The position numbers and the translations under genes were made by a program. From Staphylococcus sp. KG4-3 (GTDB lineage Bacteria > Bacillota > Bacilli > Staphylococcales > Staphylococcaceae): a stretch of DNA of 64,000 nt. Where the stretch lies: contig NZ_CP166245.1 in the NCBI RefSeq assembly GCF_033597815.2, positions 620,001 through 684,000 on the forward strand. Direction: 5' to 3'. Under the pieces are notes generated by a model. It was not told the DNA's origin. It was given only the letters and a program-made list of their open reading frames with translations, and ran no database searches. Each line of letters opens with the position of its first letter. Position 1 is the stretch's first letter. This document shows positions 28,423 to 37,849 of this stretch, piece by piece.

Positions 28423-28632
28423 GGTTAGGCTCCTTTATTTATGGAATTTTCTGAAAAATATAGATAAAATTTAACAGACTTCTGTGAAATTGTCAATTTC
28501 GCTTTTACACTATGAAATATAGTACAATAATACTAATCAAATTTTAAAGTTAAAAATAAAAGACATCAATATAATTCATGAGATGACATGGGAGAAACAG
28601 TTTTATATAATAATGACAAGGAGTTGGTGACA

Positions 28633-29313
28633 GTGAAAGTAAAATATATTGATAAGCGTCACTGGCGTCGCATCATTGATAGAGAATACACAGAGGTCAA
28701 AGTGAACAATAATAAGTTTAAAGGTATTATTGGTTTAGTCACTATGAAAAAAGTTCGAGAGCCATTAGAGGTATCAGTTGTTGGACAAAACATTATTGTT
28801 GCTGATGACAACTATCAGTGGTTACAAATCTTACCTGAGAAAAAACGTTATAGTATTACAGTGATGTTAGATGACAAGGGCAACCCATTAGAATATTATT
28901 TTGATATCAATTTAAAGAATGTTACACAGAAAGGGAATGCACGTACGATTGATTTATGTTTAGATGTGCTTGTATTGCCAAATGGGTCTTATGAACTTGT
29001 TGATGAAGATGATTTACAACGTGCATTGGATACAGGACAAATTACTAAAAAACAATATCATGAAGCATATGTAATTGCGCATCAGCTCATGATAAAAATT
29101 GATGCTGATTTTCCAACTATGCAAGAGAAAATTATGTATTGTTATCATAAAATTAAACAGAAAGCAAAAGGGCAGAAACATAGTAAACATAAGCCAAAAG
29201 TGAACAAACATAATACTCATAAACCCAAACAACACACACATGATAAACATAAACACCATAAACATACATCTACGCATAAACAAGGACAACAAAAGACTTC
29301 ACATCATGAATAG
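28633..29313 (+). CDS. DUF402 (FomD-like) protein with His/Lys-rich tail
   Basis: A 226-residue protein. The central region (about 60-165: YYFDINL, TIDLCLDVLVLPNG, VDEDDLQRAL) fits the DUF402/FomD barrel, whose members are nucleoside di/triphosphatases or related phosphohydrolases. The last 55 residues are an extraordinary Lys/His-rich tail with about 14 histidines, probably disordered and able to bind metal or nucleic acid. GTG 28633 is favoured because AAGGAG lies 9 bases upstream. The reaction is not assignable. Confidence 0.75.
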   Translation: MKVKYIDKRHWRRIIDREYTEVKVNNNKFKGIIGLVTMKKVREPLEVSVVGQNIIVADDNYQWLQILPEKKRYSITVMLDDKGNPLEYYFDINLKNVTQKGNARTIDLCLDVLVLPNGSYELVDEDDLQRALDTGQITKKQYHEAYVIAHQLMIKIDADFPTMQEKIMYCYHKIKQKAKGQKHSKHKPKVNKHNTHKPKQHTHDKHKHHKHTSTHKQGQQKTSHHE

Positions 29314-29538
29314 AGCTAATATATGTAAAGTAATTGAAGTGTAGTTTTATATGAATCGCAAACGATGCAAACTACAAAAAATCATGTATTGAAAAGGCAT
29401 ATAAGTATATAAATAAACGTGTTATAGTGAATATTACATGTATAATGGAAAACTTAGAATTACATGTAGTCTACACAAATAAAAATGAGAGTTATTATAC
29501 GATAATTAACAGGGGCTTATAAAAATAGGGGGATAATT

Positions 29539-30393
29539 ATGAAGATTGACGATTATCGCTTGTTAACTACTTTGGATGAAACAAAAACACTGAGAAAAGC
29601 AGCCGAAATTCTTTATATTTCACAACCTGCAGTTACGCAAAGACTTAAAGCGATTGAAAATGCTTTTGGCGTCAACGTTTTTATCCGAACTAAGAAACAA
29701 TTGATTACGACGACTGAAGGTACGATGATAATTGAACATGCTAGAGAAATGCTGAATAGAGAGCGTTTGTTTTTAGATAAAATGCAAGCGCATATTGGTG
29801 AAGTCAATGGAACAATATCAATCGGTTGTTCATCTCTGATTGGCCAAACCTTGTTACCTGAGGTGTTGAATTTGTACACGAGACAATTTCCTAATGTAGA
29901 AATTCAAGTTCAAGTTGGCTCAAGCGAACAAATTAAGGCAAACCATAGAGATTATCATGTCATGATTATTCGTGGTAATAAGATTATGAATTTAAGTAAC
30001 ACACATCTTTTTAATGACGAGCATTACTTTATTTATCCTAAAAATAGGAATGATGAACTAGAAACAATGCCTTTTATCGAATTCCAAGCAGACCCAATTT
30101 ATATTAATCAAATAAAGGAATGGTATGGAAGTCAAATTGGGCAAGATTACCACGCAATGATTACAGTAGATCAAGTGGCAACTTGTAAAGAAATGTTATT
30201 AAATGGTGTTGGAGTAACAATATTACCAGAAATTATGATGAAACATTTAGATCGCGAGTTGTTCGAATTTAAACGTGTGGATATCGATAATAAATCGCTC
30301 ATACGTTCTACGTTTTTAAGCTACGATTCAAGTATGACACAATTGCCCCAGGTAGAGTCATTTATAAATCTAATGATGGAATATGTTGAGTAA
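29539..30393 (+). CDS. LysR-family transcription regulator
   Basis: A 284-residue LysR regulator with the N-terminal winged helix-turn-helix (1-60, KAAEILYISQPAVTQRLKAIE) and a periplasmic-binding-like effector domain. The ATG follows GGGGG. It lies 98 bases upstream of an MFS exporter in the same direction, which may be its target, although LysR targets are more often divergent. Inducer unknown. Confidence 0.87.
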   Translation: MKIDDYRLLTTLDETKTLRKAAEILYISQPAVTQRLKAIENAFGVNVFIRTKKQLITTTEGTMIIEHAREMLNRERLFLDKMQAHIGEVNGTISIGCSSLIGQTLLPEVLNLYTRQFPNVEIQVQVGSSEQIKANHRDYHVMIIRGNKIMNLSNTHLFNDEHYFIYPKNRNDELETMPFIEFQADPIYINQIKEWYGSQIGQDYHAMITVDQVATCKEMLLNGVGVTILPEIMMKHLDRELFEFKRVDIDNKSLIRSTFLSYDSSMTQLPQVESFINLMMEYVE

Positions 30394-30491
30394 TAAAACA
30401 GCTATAGATTTTATTTAAGGTTTTATTTTATAATATTAAAGTTATTGCACTGACGAAGAAATATATTATTAAGAGAATAGAGGTTGTCTAC

Positions 30492-31703
30492 ATGTTTAGT
30501 GCCTTATTACATATTAAAAACTACAAATTATTTGTAGTGAATATGATGCTATTAGGTATGGGGATAGCAATTACAGTACCTTATTTAGTATTGTTTGCCA
30601 CAAATGATTTAGGTATGACTTCCACGCAATATGGATTATTGTTAGCCTTAGCTGCAATTAGTCAATTTATAATGAATACGATAGTTGCGCGCTTTTCTGA
30701 TACGCATAATATTAATAGAAAATTAATAATAATTGCAGCCTTATTTATGGGGGCAGTTAGTTTTTCAATTTATTTCTATATACATGAAATATGGATTTTT
30801 ATAGCAATGTATGCTATTTTCCAAGGGTGTTTTGCGCCAGCGATGCCTCAAATGTATGCATCAGCACGTGAATCAATTAATGCTTCTGCATCAAGAAATA
30901 AAGCTAAATTTGCCAATGCAGTTTTGCGGTCTATGTTTTCATTTGGCTTTTTATTCGGTCCTTTAATCGGGGCCTTACTACTAAGTGCTAATGGTTATTC
31001 CGGCTTGTTTGGTGGTACGATTACAATCATTATCTTCACCTTACTATTGCAAGTATTTTTCTTTAAAGATATAAAGACAGAACACACTGTTTCTGATGTA
31101 AATCATGTTGAGACAACAGCTCCCAATATGTTAAGGGATAAATCACTATTTGTTCCATTTTTAGCGTTTATTTTACTGCATATAGGGCAATGGATGTATA
31201 CATTGAATATGCCGCTATTTGTGACGAAATACCTTAGTGAACCAGAAGGTTTTGTTGGTGGATTAGCAAGTTTATGTGCTGGATTGGAAGTGCCCTTTAT
31301 GGTTATTTTAGGCATATTATCAGCAAAAATGACAACACGTACATTACTCATGTTAGGTGGCCTCTTTGGAGGATTATTTTACTTTAGTATTGGCGTGTTC
31401 GAAAGTTTAGCTATGATGTTTGTAGGCCAAGTATTTTTAGCGATATTTTTAGCAATACTACTTGGTTTAGGAATCAGTTACTTTCAAGATATATTGCCAG
31501 ACTTTCCGGGCTACGCCTCAACATTATTTGCTAATGCGATGGTTATTGGACAATTATGTGGTAACTTGTTAGGTGGTATAATGAGTCAATGGGTTGGTTT
31601 AGGAAATGTCTTCTATGTTTCTGCAGGGTCTATATTTATAGGCATGATTCTCATTTTCTTTACTAAAGATCAAAAATTTACAGAAGAAAGTATGAGTAGT
31701 TAA
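30492..31703 (+). CDS. MFS exporter, sugar efflux transporter (SET) family
   Basis: A 403-residue, 12-helix major facilitator. The N-terminal domain has DLGMTSTQYGLLLALAAISQF and ARFSDTHNINRK (motif A-like loop); the QGCFAPAMPQMYASARE segment in helix 4/5 resembles SetA/SetB sugar and drug efflux proteins. Substrate cannot be fixed from sequence. It is followed 2 bases later by a DUF456 gene, probably one transcript. Confidence 0.78.
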   Translation: MFSALLHIKNYKLFVVNMMLLGMGIAITVPYLVLFATNDLGMTSTQYGLLLALAAISQFIMNTIVARFSDTHNINRKLIIIAALFMGAVSFSIYFYIHEIWIFIAMYAIFQGCFAPAMPQMYASARESINASASRNKAKFANAVLRSMFSFGFLFGPLIGALLLSANGYSGLFGGTITIIIFTLLLQVFFFKDIKTEHTVSDVNHVETTAPNMLRDKSLFVPFLAFILLHIGQWMYTLNMPLFVTKYLSEPEGFVGGLASLCAGLEVPFMVILGILSAKMTTRTLLMLGGLFGGLFYFSIGVFESLAMMFVGQVFLAIFLAILLGLGISYFQDILPDFPGYASTLFANAMVIGQLCGNLLGGIMSQWVGLGNVFYVSAGSIFIGMILIFFTKDQKFTEESMSS

Positions 31704-31705
31704 TA

Positions 31706-32194
31706 ATGACAATTATTTTATGGTTATGTATTATAGTGGCATTTGTCTTAGCGTTTATAGGTTTAATTAAGCCGGTTATTCCATCTGTACTTGTCTTATG
31801 GGTTGGTTTTCTAATTTATCAATTCGGTTTTCATAATGGTAATTTGTCATGGGTGTTCTATGTATCTATGATTTTGCTTACACTATTTATAATCGTTGCA
31901 GATTTTATAATGAATCAATACTTTGTTAATAAATTTGGTGGTTCAAAAAAAAGTGAATACGCAGCCCTTGTTGGTGTTATTGTAGGGTGCTTTGTATTTC
32001 CGCCTTTCGGCATTATTATTGTTCCATTTGCTGCGGTATTAATTGTAGAAATGATTCAAGAACCAAATTTTTCAAAAGCTTTAAAAGCAAGTTTTGGTTC
32101 GGTGGTAGCATTCTTAGCAAGTACTATTGCACAAGCTATTATCATGATTATTATGGTAGTATGGTTTTTTGTAGACGCATTACTAATTAATTAA
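31706..32194 (+). CDS. DUF456 family membrane protein
   Basis: A 162-residue protein with about five membrane helices and glycine-rich segments such as VGVIVGCFVFPPFGIIIVPFAAV, characteristic of DUF456. Function of the family is unknown. It is tightly linked behind the SET-type exporter and closed by a terminator at 32206-32279. Confidence 0.8.
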   Translation: MTIILWLCIIVAFVLAFIGLIKPVIPSVLVLWVGFLIYQFGFHNGNLSWVFYVSMILLTLFIIVADFIMNQYFVNKFGGSKKSEYAALVGVIVGCFVFPPFGIIIVPFAAVLIVEMIQEPNFSKALKASFGSVVAFLASTIAQAIIMIIMVVWFFVDALLIN

Positions 32195-32205
32195 AGTCAT
32201 ATTTT

Positions 32206-32279
32206 GAGCTAATAGTTTCATCTTTAGAATAAAGTGAGCAATTCATTTAATTCTAAGAGTATTGTTAGCTCTTTTTTTT
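32206..32279 (+). terminator. Terminator of exporter-DUF456 unit
   Basis: GAGCTAA pairs with TTAGCTC, with an inner TTAGAAT/ATTCTAA hairpin, followed by eight T residues. Confidence 0.8.
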
Positions 32280-32335
32280 GTGAAAAATTATTACTCGAAA
32301 ATTAAATTAGAACTATTAAATACATACATAATTTT

Positions 32336-32353
32336 AATGAAAGCGCATTAATA
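32336..32353 (+). promoter_or_regulatory. cre-like site upstream of second MFS gene
   Basis: Matches WWTGWAARCGYTWWCWWW at 16 of 18 positions (core TGAAAGCGCATTAA), about 100 bases before the start codon. CcpA binding is untested. Confidence 0.35.
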
Positions 32354-32454
32354 TAATAAATTAATAAAAAATTAAGCAATTGCCTTGTTTTCGGTAACTT
32401 TATTTTAGTATAATCACAAACATGTTTAAAAAACGGAATAGGAGGGGAGTCGAA

Positions 32455-33615
32455 ATGAAATATCCAATAGCTATATGGATGCTGGCTATCGGTGCATTTG
32501 CAATCGGTATGACAGAATTTGTAATTATGGGACTTTTACCAAATATTGCAAGGGACTTTGGTGTAACTGTGAGTCAAGCAGGACAGCTAATTACTGGTTA
32601 TGCATTAGGTGTCGCCATCGGTGGACCAATCATAGTTATGTTAACAATAAAATGGAATAGAAAGTATCTATTATTAGTGTTAATGGTCATCTTTATTTTA
32701 GGTAATTTTGCTGCTTCATTTAGTACGAGTTATGGATTTATGATGACAAGCCGTATTATTACATCATTAGCGCACGGCTCATTCTTTGGTATAGGCTCTA
32801 TACTAGCTGCAAATATGGTTAGACCAGAGAAAAGAGCAAGTGCTATGGCTTTAATGTTTATGGGACTAAGTTTAAGTAACATCTTAGGTGTGCCATTCGG
32901 TACATTGGTTGGTCAGAATTTCGGTTGGCCAATGACATTTATTGTTATTTCTGTTATTGGTGCGATAGCTTTAGTAGGAATCATTATTTTTGTGCCAATG
33001 CAACGTGAAACAGTTAAATCTTCAGTATTAAATGAATTGAAAATTTTGAAAGAGAAGCGTTTATGGTTAACATTAGCAGTAACACTATTTGGTTTTAGTA
33101 GTGTATTTGCTTATTTCACATATATTTCTACAGTCTTAACTGATGTATCTAATGTTCAAGAACATCTTATTTCATACTTACTAATTATATTTGGTATAGG
33201 TGTTACATTAGGTAATGTCGTAGGTGGTAAACTTGCAGATTGGAATTTAAATAGAGCTTTACAGATGATATTTATAGTATTTATTATATATTTCGTACTG
33301 TTATACTTTATCCAAATGAACGGATTCTTAATGGTCGCAGGTATATTCTTCTTTGGTCTAATAGGATTTAGTATGAGCCCATCACTACAGTTCAAAAGTA
33401 CTTTAATTTCAAAAGATGCACCAACGCTTGCTAGTACATTGAATCAATCAGCATTTAATCTAGGGAATGCTTTAGGTGCCTTCATAGGAGGTTTAGTCGT
33501 TACACATTTACCAGTAGCATCTCTAAGTCTTATCGCCCCTATTTTGACAGCGATAGGCTTAATATTCTTATTTATCAGTGTTGCAGTTGAGAAAAAAGAA
33601 GGCATGACAACTTAA
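32455..33615 (+). CDS. MFS exporter, DHA1 family (AraJ/YdhP-like)
   Basis: A 386-residue, 12-helix transporter. It has the opening IGMTEFVIMGLLPNIARDFGV with the TEF-x-x-x-GLLP segment typical of AraJ/PbuE/YdhP-type drug or purine/arabinose exporters, and motif C-like ALGVAIGGP. ATG 32455 follows AGGAGGGGAG; the upstream in-frame start at 32422 has no such site. Monocistronic. Substrate unknown. Confidence 0.82.
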   Translation: MKYPIAIWMLAIGAFAIGMTEFVIMGLLPNIARDFGVTVSQAGQLITGYALGVAIGGPIIVMLTIKWNRKYLLLVLMVIFILGNFAASFSTSYGFMMTSRIITSLAHGSFFGIGSILAANMVRPEKRASAMALMFMGLSLSNILGVPFGTLVGQNFGWPMTFIVISVIGAIALVGIIIFVPMQRETVKSSVLNELKILKEKRLWLTLAVTLFGFSSVFAYFTYISTVLTDVSNVQEHLISYLLIIFGIGVTLGNVVGGKLADWNLNRALQMIFIVFIIYFVLLYFIQMNGFLMVAGIFFFGLIGFSMSPSLQFKSTLISKDAPTLASTLNQSAFNLGNALGAFIGGLVVTHLPVASLSLIAPILTAIGLIFLFISVAVEKKEGMTT

Positions 33616-33750
33616 AATAGTGCTGCCATAATTAATAAAACTGGGATATATAAAGTTTCAATTTTCCGTCTACACCTGTTCAGAAAAGGTAATAGAGTTT
33701 AGATATCATAAGTAGAAATATTTTTAATTCAGCTAGATACTGAGCTATAT

Positions 33751-33798
33751 AAAGCAAGAGCCTGAGACATAACTCTATATGTCTCAGGCTCTTGCTTT
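33751..33798. terminator. Bidirectional terminator (TGAGACA family)
   Basis: Perfect 20-bp stem (33751-33770 with 33779-33798) with an eight-base loop, between convergent genes. Confidence 0.9.
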
Positions 33799-33831
33799 GT
33801 TTTTAAATATTAAAATCATGTTCTCACTAAA

Positions 33832-34515
33832 TCATAGTGAAGTATTTGCATCTTTATTAATATAGTGATGATCGATATACAATGAGATTGGAATAATTAT
33901 GAAAGAAATAATAATAAATGTCCAATTACTTATGAAAATGTAAGGGCCTACAGCAAGCGCTGCTTGGGGTACAAAAAATACATAAAATATTGCACATAAC
34001 AACAATATAATACTGATATATGTCATAATCCAAGTCCAATGTGATTTGGTAAAACATTGCATTTGTACAGTTTTAAATACCATCCATATAAAAATGAAAA
34101 TAATACTAATACCGACGAGTAACATTATCGGAAACGTATATATATATAGTCGTTTGGCGCCGATAAAAAAGCCAATAAACCCTTTTAGGAAACAAAAAAT
34201 ACCAAAGAAAAGGAGAATATGTTGATAAATATATTTGAATATGTTGAAGAGTGTCTCATTCGGCAATTTTTTAATTTCTTTTTTTGCGTGTAATTTAGGA
34301 TCATGATCAAAGAAATCCATAGCAAGCGTGCCTTCTTTTTCGGCTTGTAATAATTGAGTTAATATACGATTTAACATCTTTTCGGAATCATGGGGATTCA
34401 CACTTAGATCGGCACGTACATATGTCATATAGTTTTCGAATGTTTCTCTATCAGTATTGTTTAATCGTAGTGATTTTACATTATTTTCACGCATTAATCT
34501 TTCAGTAGATTTCAT
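33832..34515 (-). CDS. DUF1129 family membrane protein
   Basis: A 227-residue protein. The hydrophilic N-terminus (about 1-85, including NRILTQLLQAEKEGTLAMDFF) matches the DUF1129 pattern, followed by four membrane helices. The family is widespread in Firmicutes without assigned function. Divergent from a GNAT gene 101 bases away. Confidence 0.78.
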   Translation of the reverse strand: MKSTERLMRENNVKSLRLNNTDRETFENYMTYVRADLSVNPHDSEKMLNRILTQLLQAEKEGTLAMDFFDHDPKLHAKKEIKKLPNETLFNIFKYIYQHILLFFGIFCFLKGFIGFFIGAKRLYIYTFPIMLLVGISIIFIFIWMVFKTVQMQCFTKSHWTWIMTYISIILLLCAIFYVFFVPQAALAVGPYIFISNWTFIIISFIIIPISLYIDHHYINKDANTSL

Positions 34516-34616
34516 TTGAATTCCGCTACCTTTTTTATAGAATGTAAGAATAAGATATGGCTTATTATGACGAATATCACCACATAAATCAACTTAACTT
34601 TTTAAAAGGAGGAATT

Positions 34617-35084
34617 ATGAAACAACTTTCACTATCGCAAAATCAATTTATAGAAGAAATTGCAAACATACATGAACAACAACTTGAACAACAGTATCAT
34701 GATTACAAAAAAACTAATTTGTCAGTTGCTTTGCGTATAGAAATAATTGAGCGAAGTTTGAAATTAGAAACGAGTCGAATTTTAATTGAAACACTGGATG
34801 GTGTCTTACTAGGATTTGTATGGGGACGAATTGAGACAATTGGATGTAAAGTTGTGATTGAAATGCTCTATGTCCGTCCTGAATATAGACATCAGGGTGT
34901 AGGTGGCAAATTGAAATCATCCATTGAAGCGTGGGGGATTAGTAAAGGTGCTCAAAAAATAGAAAGCACCGTTGCATATAGCAACAAACAAATGATTGAA
35001 ATGAATTTAAATATGGGTTATCAGGTAGAGAAGGTAATTATGTCTAAAAAACTATCAGTAATTAATGAAGATGTTAATAATTAA
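34617..35084 (+). CDS. GNAT-family N-acetyltransferase
   Basis: A 155-residue GNAT protein with the acetyl-CoA loop RHQGVGGKLK near residue 95 and VIEMLYVRPEY (beta-4) just before it. ATG 34617 has AAGGAGG upstream; an earlier in-frame ATG (34557) has none. The acceptor is unknown. It is followed by a small lipoprotein gene 40 bases downstream. Confidence 0.82.
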   Translation: MKQLSLSQNQFIEEIANIHEQQLEQQYHDYKKTNLSVALRIEIIERSLKLETSRILIETLDGVLLGFVWGRIETIGCKVVIEMLYVRPEYRHQGVGGKLKSSIEAWGISKGAQKIESTVAYSNKQMIEMNLNMGYQVEKVIMSKKLSVINEDVNN

Positions 35085-35124
35085 TGATAAAATTAATATA
35101 TTATAATGAAAAAGGAGCTCTTAC

Positions 35125-35337
35125 ATGAAAAGGTGTTTGACACTCATATTAGCAGCGACAGTTACATTAACAGCTTGTGGTAAAGATGATGAAAAAGCAT
35201 CATTGGAAAAAGATGTTGATAAATTAGAAAAACAACAAAAAGATTTGAAAAAGCAAAAAGATAAATTAGAAAAAGAACATGATAAGTTGAAGGATAAATC
35301 TGAAAGTTTAGAAAAAGATATAAACTCAGAGACCTAA
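35125..35337 (+). CDS. Small coiled-coil lipoprotein
   Basis: A 70-residue lipoprotein: short signal peptide with lipobox LTAC, giving Cys18 as the lipidated residue. The remainder is a Lys/Glu/Asp-rich heptad-patterned coiled coil (LEKDVDKLEKQQKDLKKQKD and on). AAAAGGAG precedes the ATG. It may be a wall-facing tether or spacer, or the shortened relative of longer staphylococcal coiled-coil lipoproteins. No catalytic domain is present. Confidence 0.8.
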   Translation: MKRCLTLILAATVTLTACGKDDEKASLEKDVDKLEKQQKDLKKQKDKLEKEHDKLKDKSESLEKDINSET

Positions 35338-35649
35338 AGTGCATAGATTATTGGATAGTCGAATGAAATACAGAGAATTAAAAAATATATCTGTATAATA
35401 TACAGAAATTAGATTTAATTATTTTTTTAAATACGTTGTAATATTTCCTAGGAAATCATTGTAATATGGTTTTACTAATTGTTATAATGGGTATCATTAA
35501 ACATAATGTGGATTAGTAAATACGTATAAAAATGCAATGAAGTTGAAATACAAGGTAGTTATTAATTAATCATTCAAGCTTGAGTTAACGACTGGTTTGG
35601 AGTAAGTTATATTTTGATAATTTCCTTACATAGAAAAGAGGTAATGAAT

Positions 35650-35946
35650 ATGCACGAACAAGATTTCAATTTATTAGAAGGCAGAACTATTACTTTACCA
35701 GAATTAGGTAGAGAAATAGAAAATATTACAGGTAGAGAAATAAAAGACTCTACAGGTGAAATTAAACGTGTGATTGCACACTTACCAAACTTTGAATCTG
35801 ATACAGATACTTTTGTAGCTACTTACAGATTAAATCATAAAAATGATTTTATTGATGCAACATTCACTGCACCAAAAAGTGAACGCGGCCGTTTGAAAGA
35901 AGTTGCAGTAAACGTAGAGTTGATTAGTTATATTTCAAGAGCTTAA
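35650..35946 (+). CDS. Small conserved protein of unknown function
   Basis: A 98-residue soluble protein with a balanced charge and no signal or membrane segment. ATG 35650 is preferred because AAGAGG lies 8 bases upstream; ATG 35644 would be too close. It is preceded by a 312-base AT-rich gap with no identifiable gene. I do not recognise the family. Confidence 0.68.
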   Translation: MHEQDFNLLEGRTITLPELGREIENITGREIKDSTGEIKRVIAHLPNFESDTDTFVATYRLNHKNDFIDATFTAPKSERGRLKEVAVNVELISYISRA

Positions 35947-36047
35947 ATGTTGATTATTGATAGAATATGTAGGTAGCGCGATATGAATTGTTTCGTAACG
36001 CGTTACTTTTTTATAGAAATTTATTTTCCAGTATAGAGGTGTAACAT

Positions 36048-36599
36048 ATGACAGTTTATATTGAAACTGAACGTTTAAGGTTACGTGACTGGCGAGAGGA
36101 AGACTTGCTACCATTTCAACAAATGAACGCAAATCAACAAGTTCGTAGATATTTTCCTAGTTTATTAAGTTATCGACGTTCAGAACACGATATGAATAAA
36201 ATGGATGAAGTTATATCAAAATATAATATTGGCCTATTCGCTGTTGAATTGAAAGAGACGAATGGTTGGTTAGGTTTTATTGGATTGAATTATGTGCCTA
36301 AAGAAAGTAAATATACATTTGAAGAGTTGCCATTTTATGAAATAGGATGGCGTTTAATCCCTGAAGTATGGGGGAATGGTTTTGCTACAGAAGGTGCGGA
36401 AGCTGTATTGAAATATGCCAAAGCTCAAGGTTTAGAAGATATTTATGCCTTTACTTCAGAGAATAATGCAGCTTCTAGAAAAGTGATGGAAAAAATCGGC
36501 ATGAAATTATATGATTATTTTGAGTATCCTAACCTTAGTAAATATCATCCACTTAAAAGACATGTTAGATATTATAAAGATTTATCAAAAAACGTCTGA
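36048..36599 (+). CDS. GNAT acetyltransferase, RimJ/RimL-like
   Basis: A 183-residue protein with the RimJ/RimL layout: ETERLRLRDWREEDL at the start, EIGWRLIPEVWGNGFATEGAEAVLKYA for the acetyl-CoA site near residue 115 and NAASRKVMEKIGMK near 152. Members acetylate ribosomal proteins or small molecules; the target here is unknown. The last codons form one arm of a 13-bp hairpin terminator. Confidence 0.85.
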   Translation: MTVYIETERLRLRDWREEDLLPFQQMNANQQVRRYFPSLLSYRRSEHDMNKMDEVISKYNIGLFAVELKETNGWLGFIGLNYVPKESKYTFEELPFYEIGWRLIPEVWGNGFATEGAEAVLKYAKAQGLEDIYAFTSENNAASRKVMEKIGMKLYDYFEYPNLSKYHPLKRHVRYYKDLSKNV

Positions 36600-36616
36600 G
36601 AAGCGTTTTTTGATAA
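36582..36616 (+). terminator. Terminator overlapping the end of the acetyltransferase gene
   Basis: Perfect 13-bp inverted repeat TTATCAAAAAACG/CGTTTTTTGATAA around a nine-base loop containing the stop codon. Confidence 0.55.
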
Positions 36617-36653
36617 TGCGCATTGTAATTCCTACAAATGCATAGGGATTAAG

Positions 36654-36691
36654 TTAAAGGCTGAGACAAATTTAATTGTCTCAGCCTTTAA
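36654..36691. terminator. TGAGACA-family hairpin
   Basis: Perfect 16-bp stem (36654-36669 with 36676-36691), six-base loop, between convergent genes. Confidence 0.75.
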
Positions 36692-36825
36692 CAATTTATT
36701 GAGTTAGTGAGATTTATAGATGAGTTTCGTGAAGGTAAATTTATTATCCTTATCAACCTTAGTCGTTTTTTCTGAAGTGGGGAGACAAAATCTTTTTAAA
36801 TAAGTTAAATTTCTTTCTCGCTCCC
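36654..36825. repeat. Dispersed intergenic repeat, copy 2
   Basis: Same order of blocks as copy 1 at 20420-20715: TGAGACA hairpin, 17-mer AATTTATTGAGTTAGTG (36693-36709), CCTTATCAACCTTAG (36748-36762) and a TTAAATTTCTTTCTC tail. Confidence 0.5.
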
Positions 36826-36828
36826 TAT

Positions 36829-37731
36829 TTAAGACGATGTGGTAAAACGTGTTTGGATAATTTCGCTTAATCGTTTTAACGCTACATCGATATCATCGGC
36901 ATCGATATAAGCATACGAGAAACGGATACAATGATGCGCATGTTTATCATAGACTTCACCGGGATTAATTAGTATGTTTTCTGCAATAGCTGCATCGAAA
37001 AGTTTTTTCATATCGATGGAGTACTTAAATTGGAACCAAATGTAAAATGAACCTTCTGGCGTTGACCATGAACCTAAATTACTAAAATATTTGTTCAGAG
37101 ATTCTAAAAATAAATTTCTTTTAATTAAAAGTTTATCTTTTAGTCCTTTGAGGTGTTGGTCGTGATAATGTGTCTGTGTTAACCATTCTGTTGCGATATA
37201 TTGTGATATAGAACTTGCGCCGTAGTCATTTTGCATTTTTAAATCAGCTAAATGTGCCACAACAGAAGGTTTGGCAACGATCCAACCGACACGCAAACCA
37301 GGACTTACAGTTTTAGATAAGCTGTTCAGGTATAAAATATTGTCATTTGCATCAAATGATTTTAAAGGTTTAGGACGTTCACCAGTACTTAAACGCATCA
37401 TATTGGAGTGGAATTCTAGTTTATTTATTTGTTGAACAAAGTATTGATTATTTTTAGTTGTACTATTGCTAATATAGTTTTGCCAATTGATATTGTTTCT
37501 AATATAAGTATGCCAAGTATTTCCAGATACATATAAGCGTTGTTTCTCTCTACCTTTTATTATCCCCTGACTTTTAAGGATATCGATTGCTTGTATAACG
37601 GTAGAACGATTCACTTGATATTTTCTTGCCATATCTCTTTGAGAAGCTAATTGCATGCCTGGTTCTAATTCTCCGGTATCAATTTGTAAAATGATATTAT
37701 CAATAATTTTTTTGTATTTTGGTTTGAACAT
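36829..37731 (-). pseudogene. Internally deleted MocR-type regulator (GntR helix-turn-helix plus partial aminotransferase domain)
   Basis: A 300-residue relic, where MocR proteins are usually 440-480. The GntR winged helix (about 1-72) is intact, with LASQRDMARKYQVNRSTVIQAI. The linker then jumps from STGE directly to RPKPLKSFDAN, skipping about 140-150 residues that normally hold the PLP-binding Asp/Tyr region. The Schiff-base Lys survives in SLSKTVSPGLRVGW, and the C-terminus is complete. The deletion is in frame, so a stable DNA-binding protein without cofactor response is possible. ATG 37731 follows GGAG. Divergent from a LysE exporter. Confidence 0.72.
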
Positions 37732-37748
37732 AAAATAGCTCCTATATA

Positions 37749-37782
37749 ATCTGGTTGGTATTTTAATTTGCATCTGGTTGGT
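37749..37782. promoter_or_regulatory. Direct-repeat operator between mocR and lysE
   Basis: ATCTGGTTGGT occurs twice, at 37749-37759 and 37772-37782, with a 23-base period. The second copy overlaps a possible -35 (TTGGTC) for the LysE gene. Paired direct repeats are typical binding sites of MocR regulators such as PdxR. Confidence 0.6.
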
Positions 37783-37849
37783 CCAATTTCTGTGCATATA
37801 GTATAGCATAGTTGATATAGACGTAATAATTAAAGGAGAGTAGTTTTGT

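Noticed and set aside
28423..28632. SAM riboswitch or T-box ahead of the MetE-like gene
   Set aside because: The interval is short and contains neither the S-box core sequences nor the T-box AGGGUGGNACCGCG motif and terminator.
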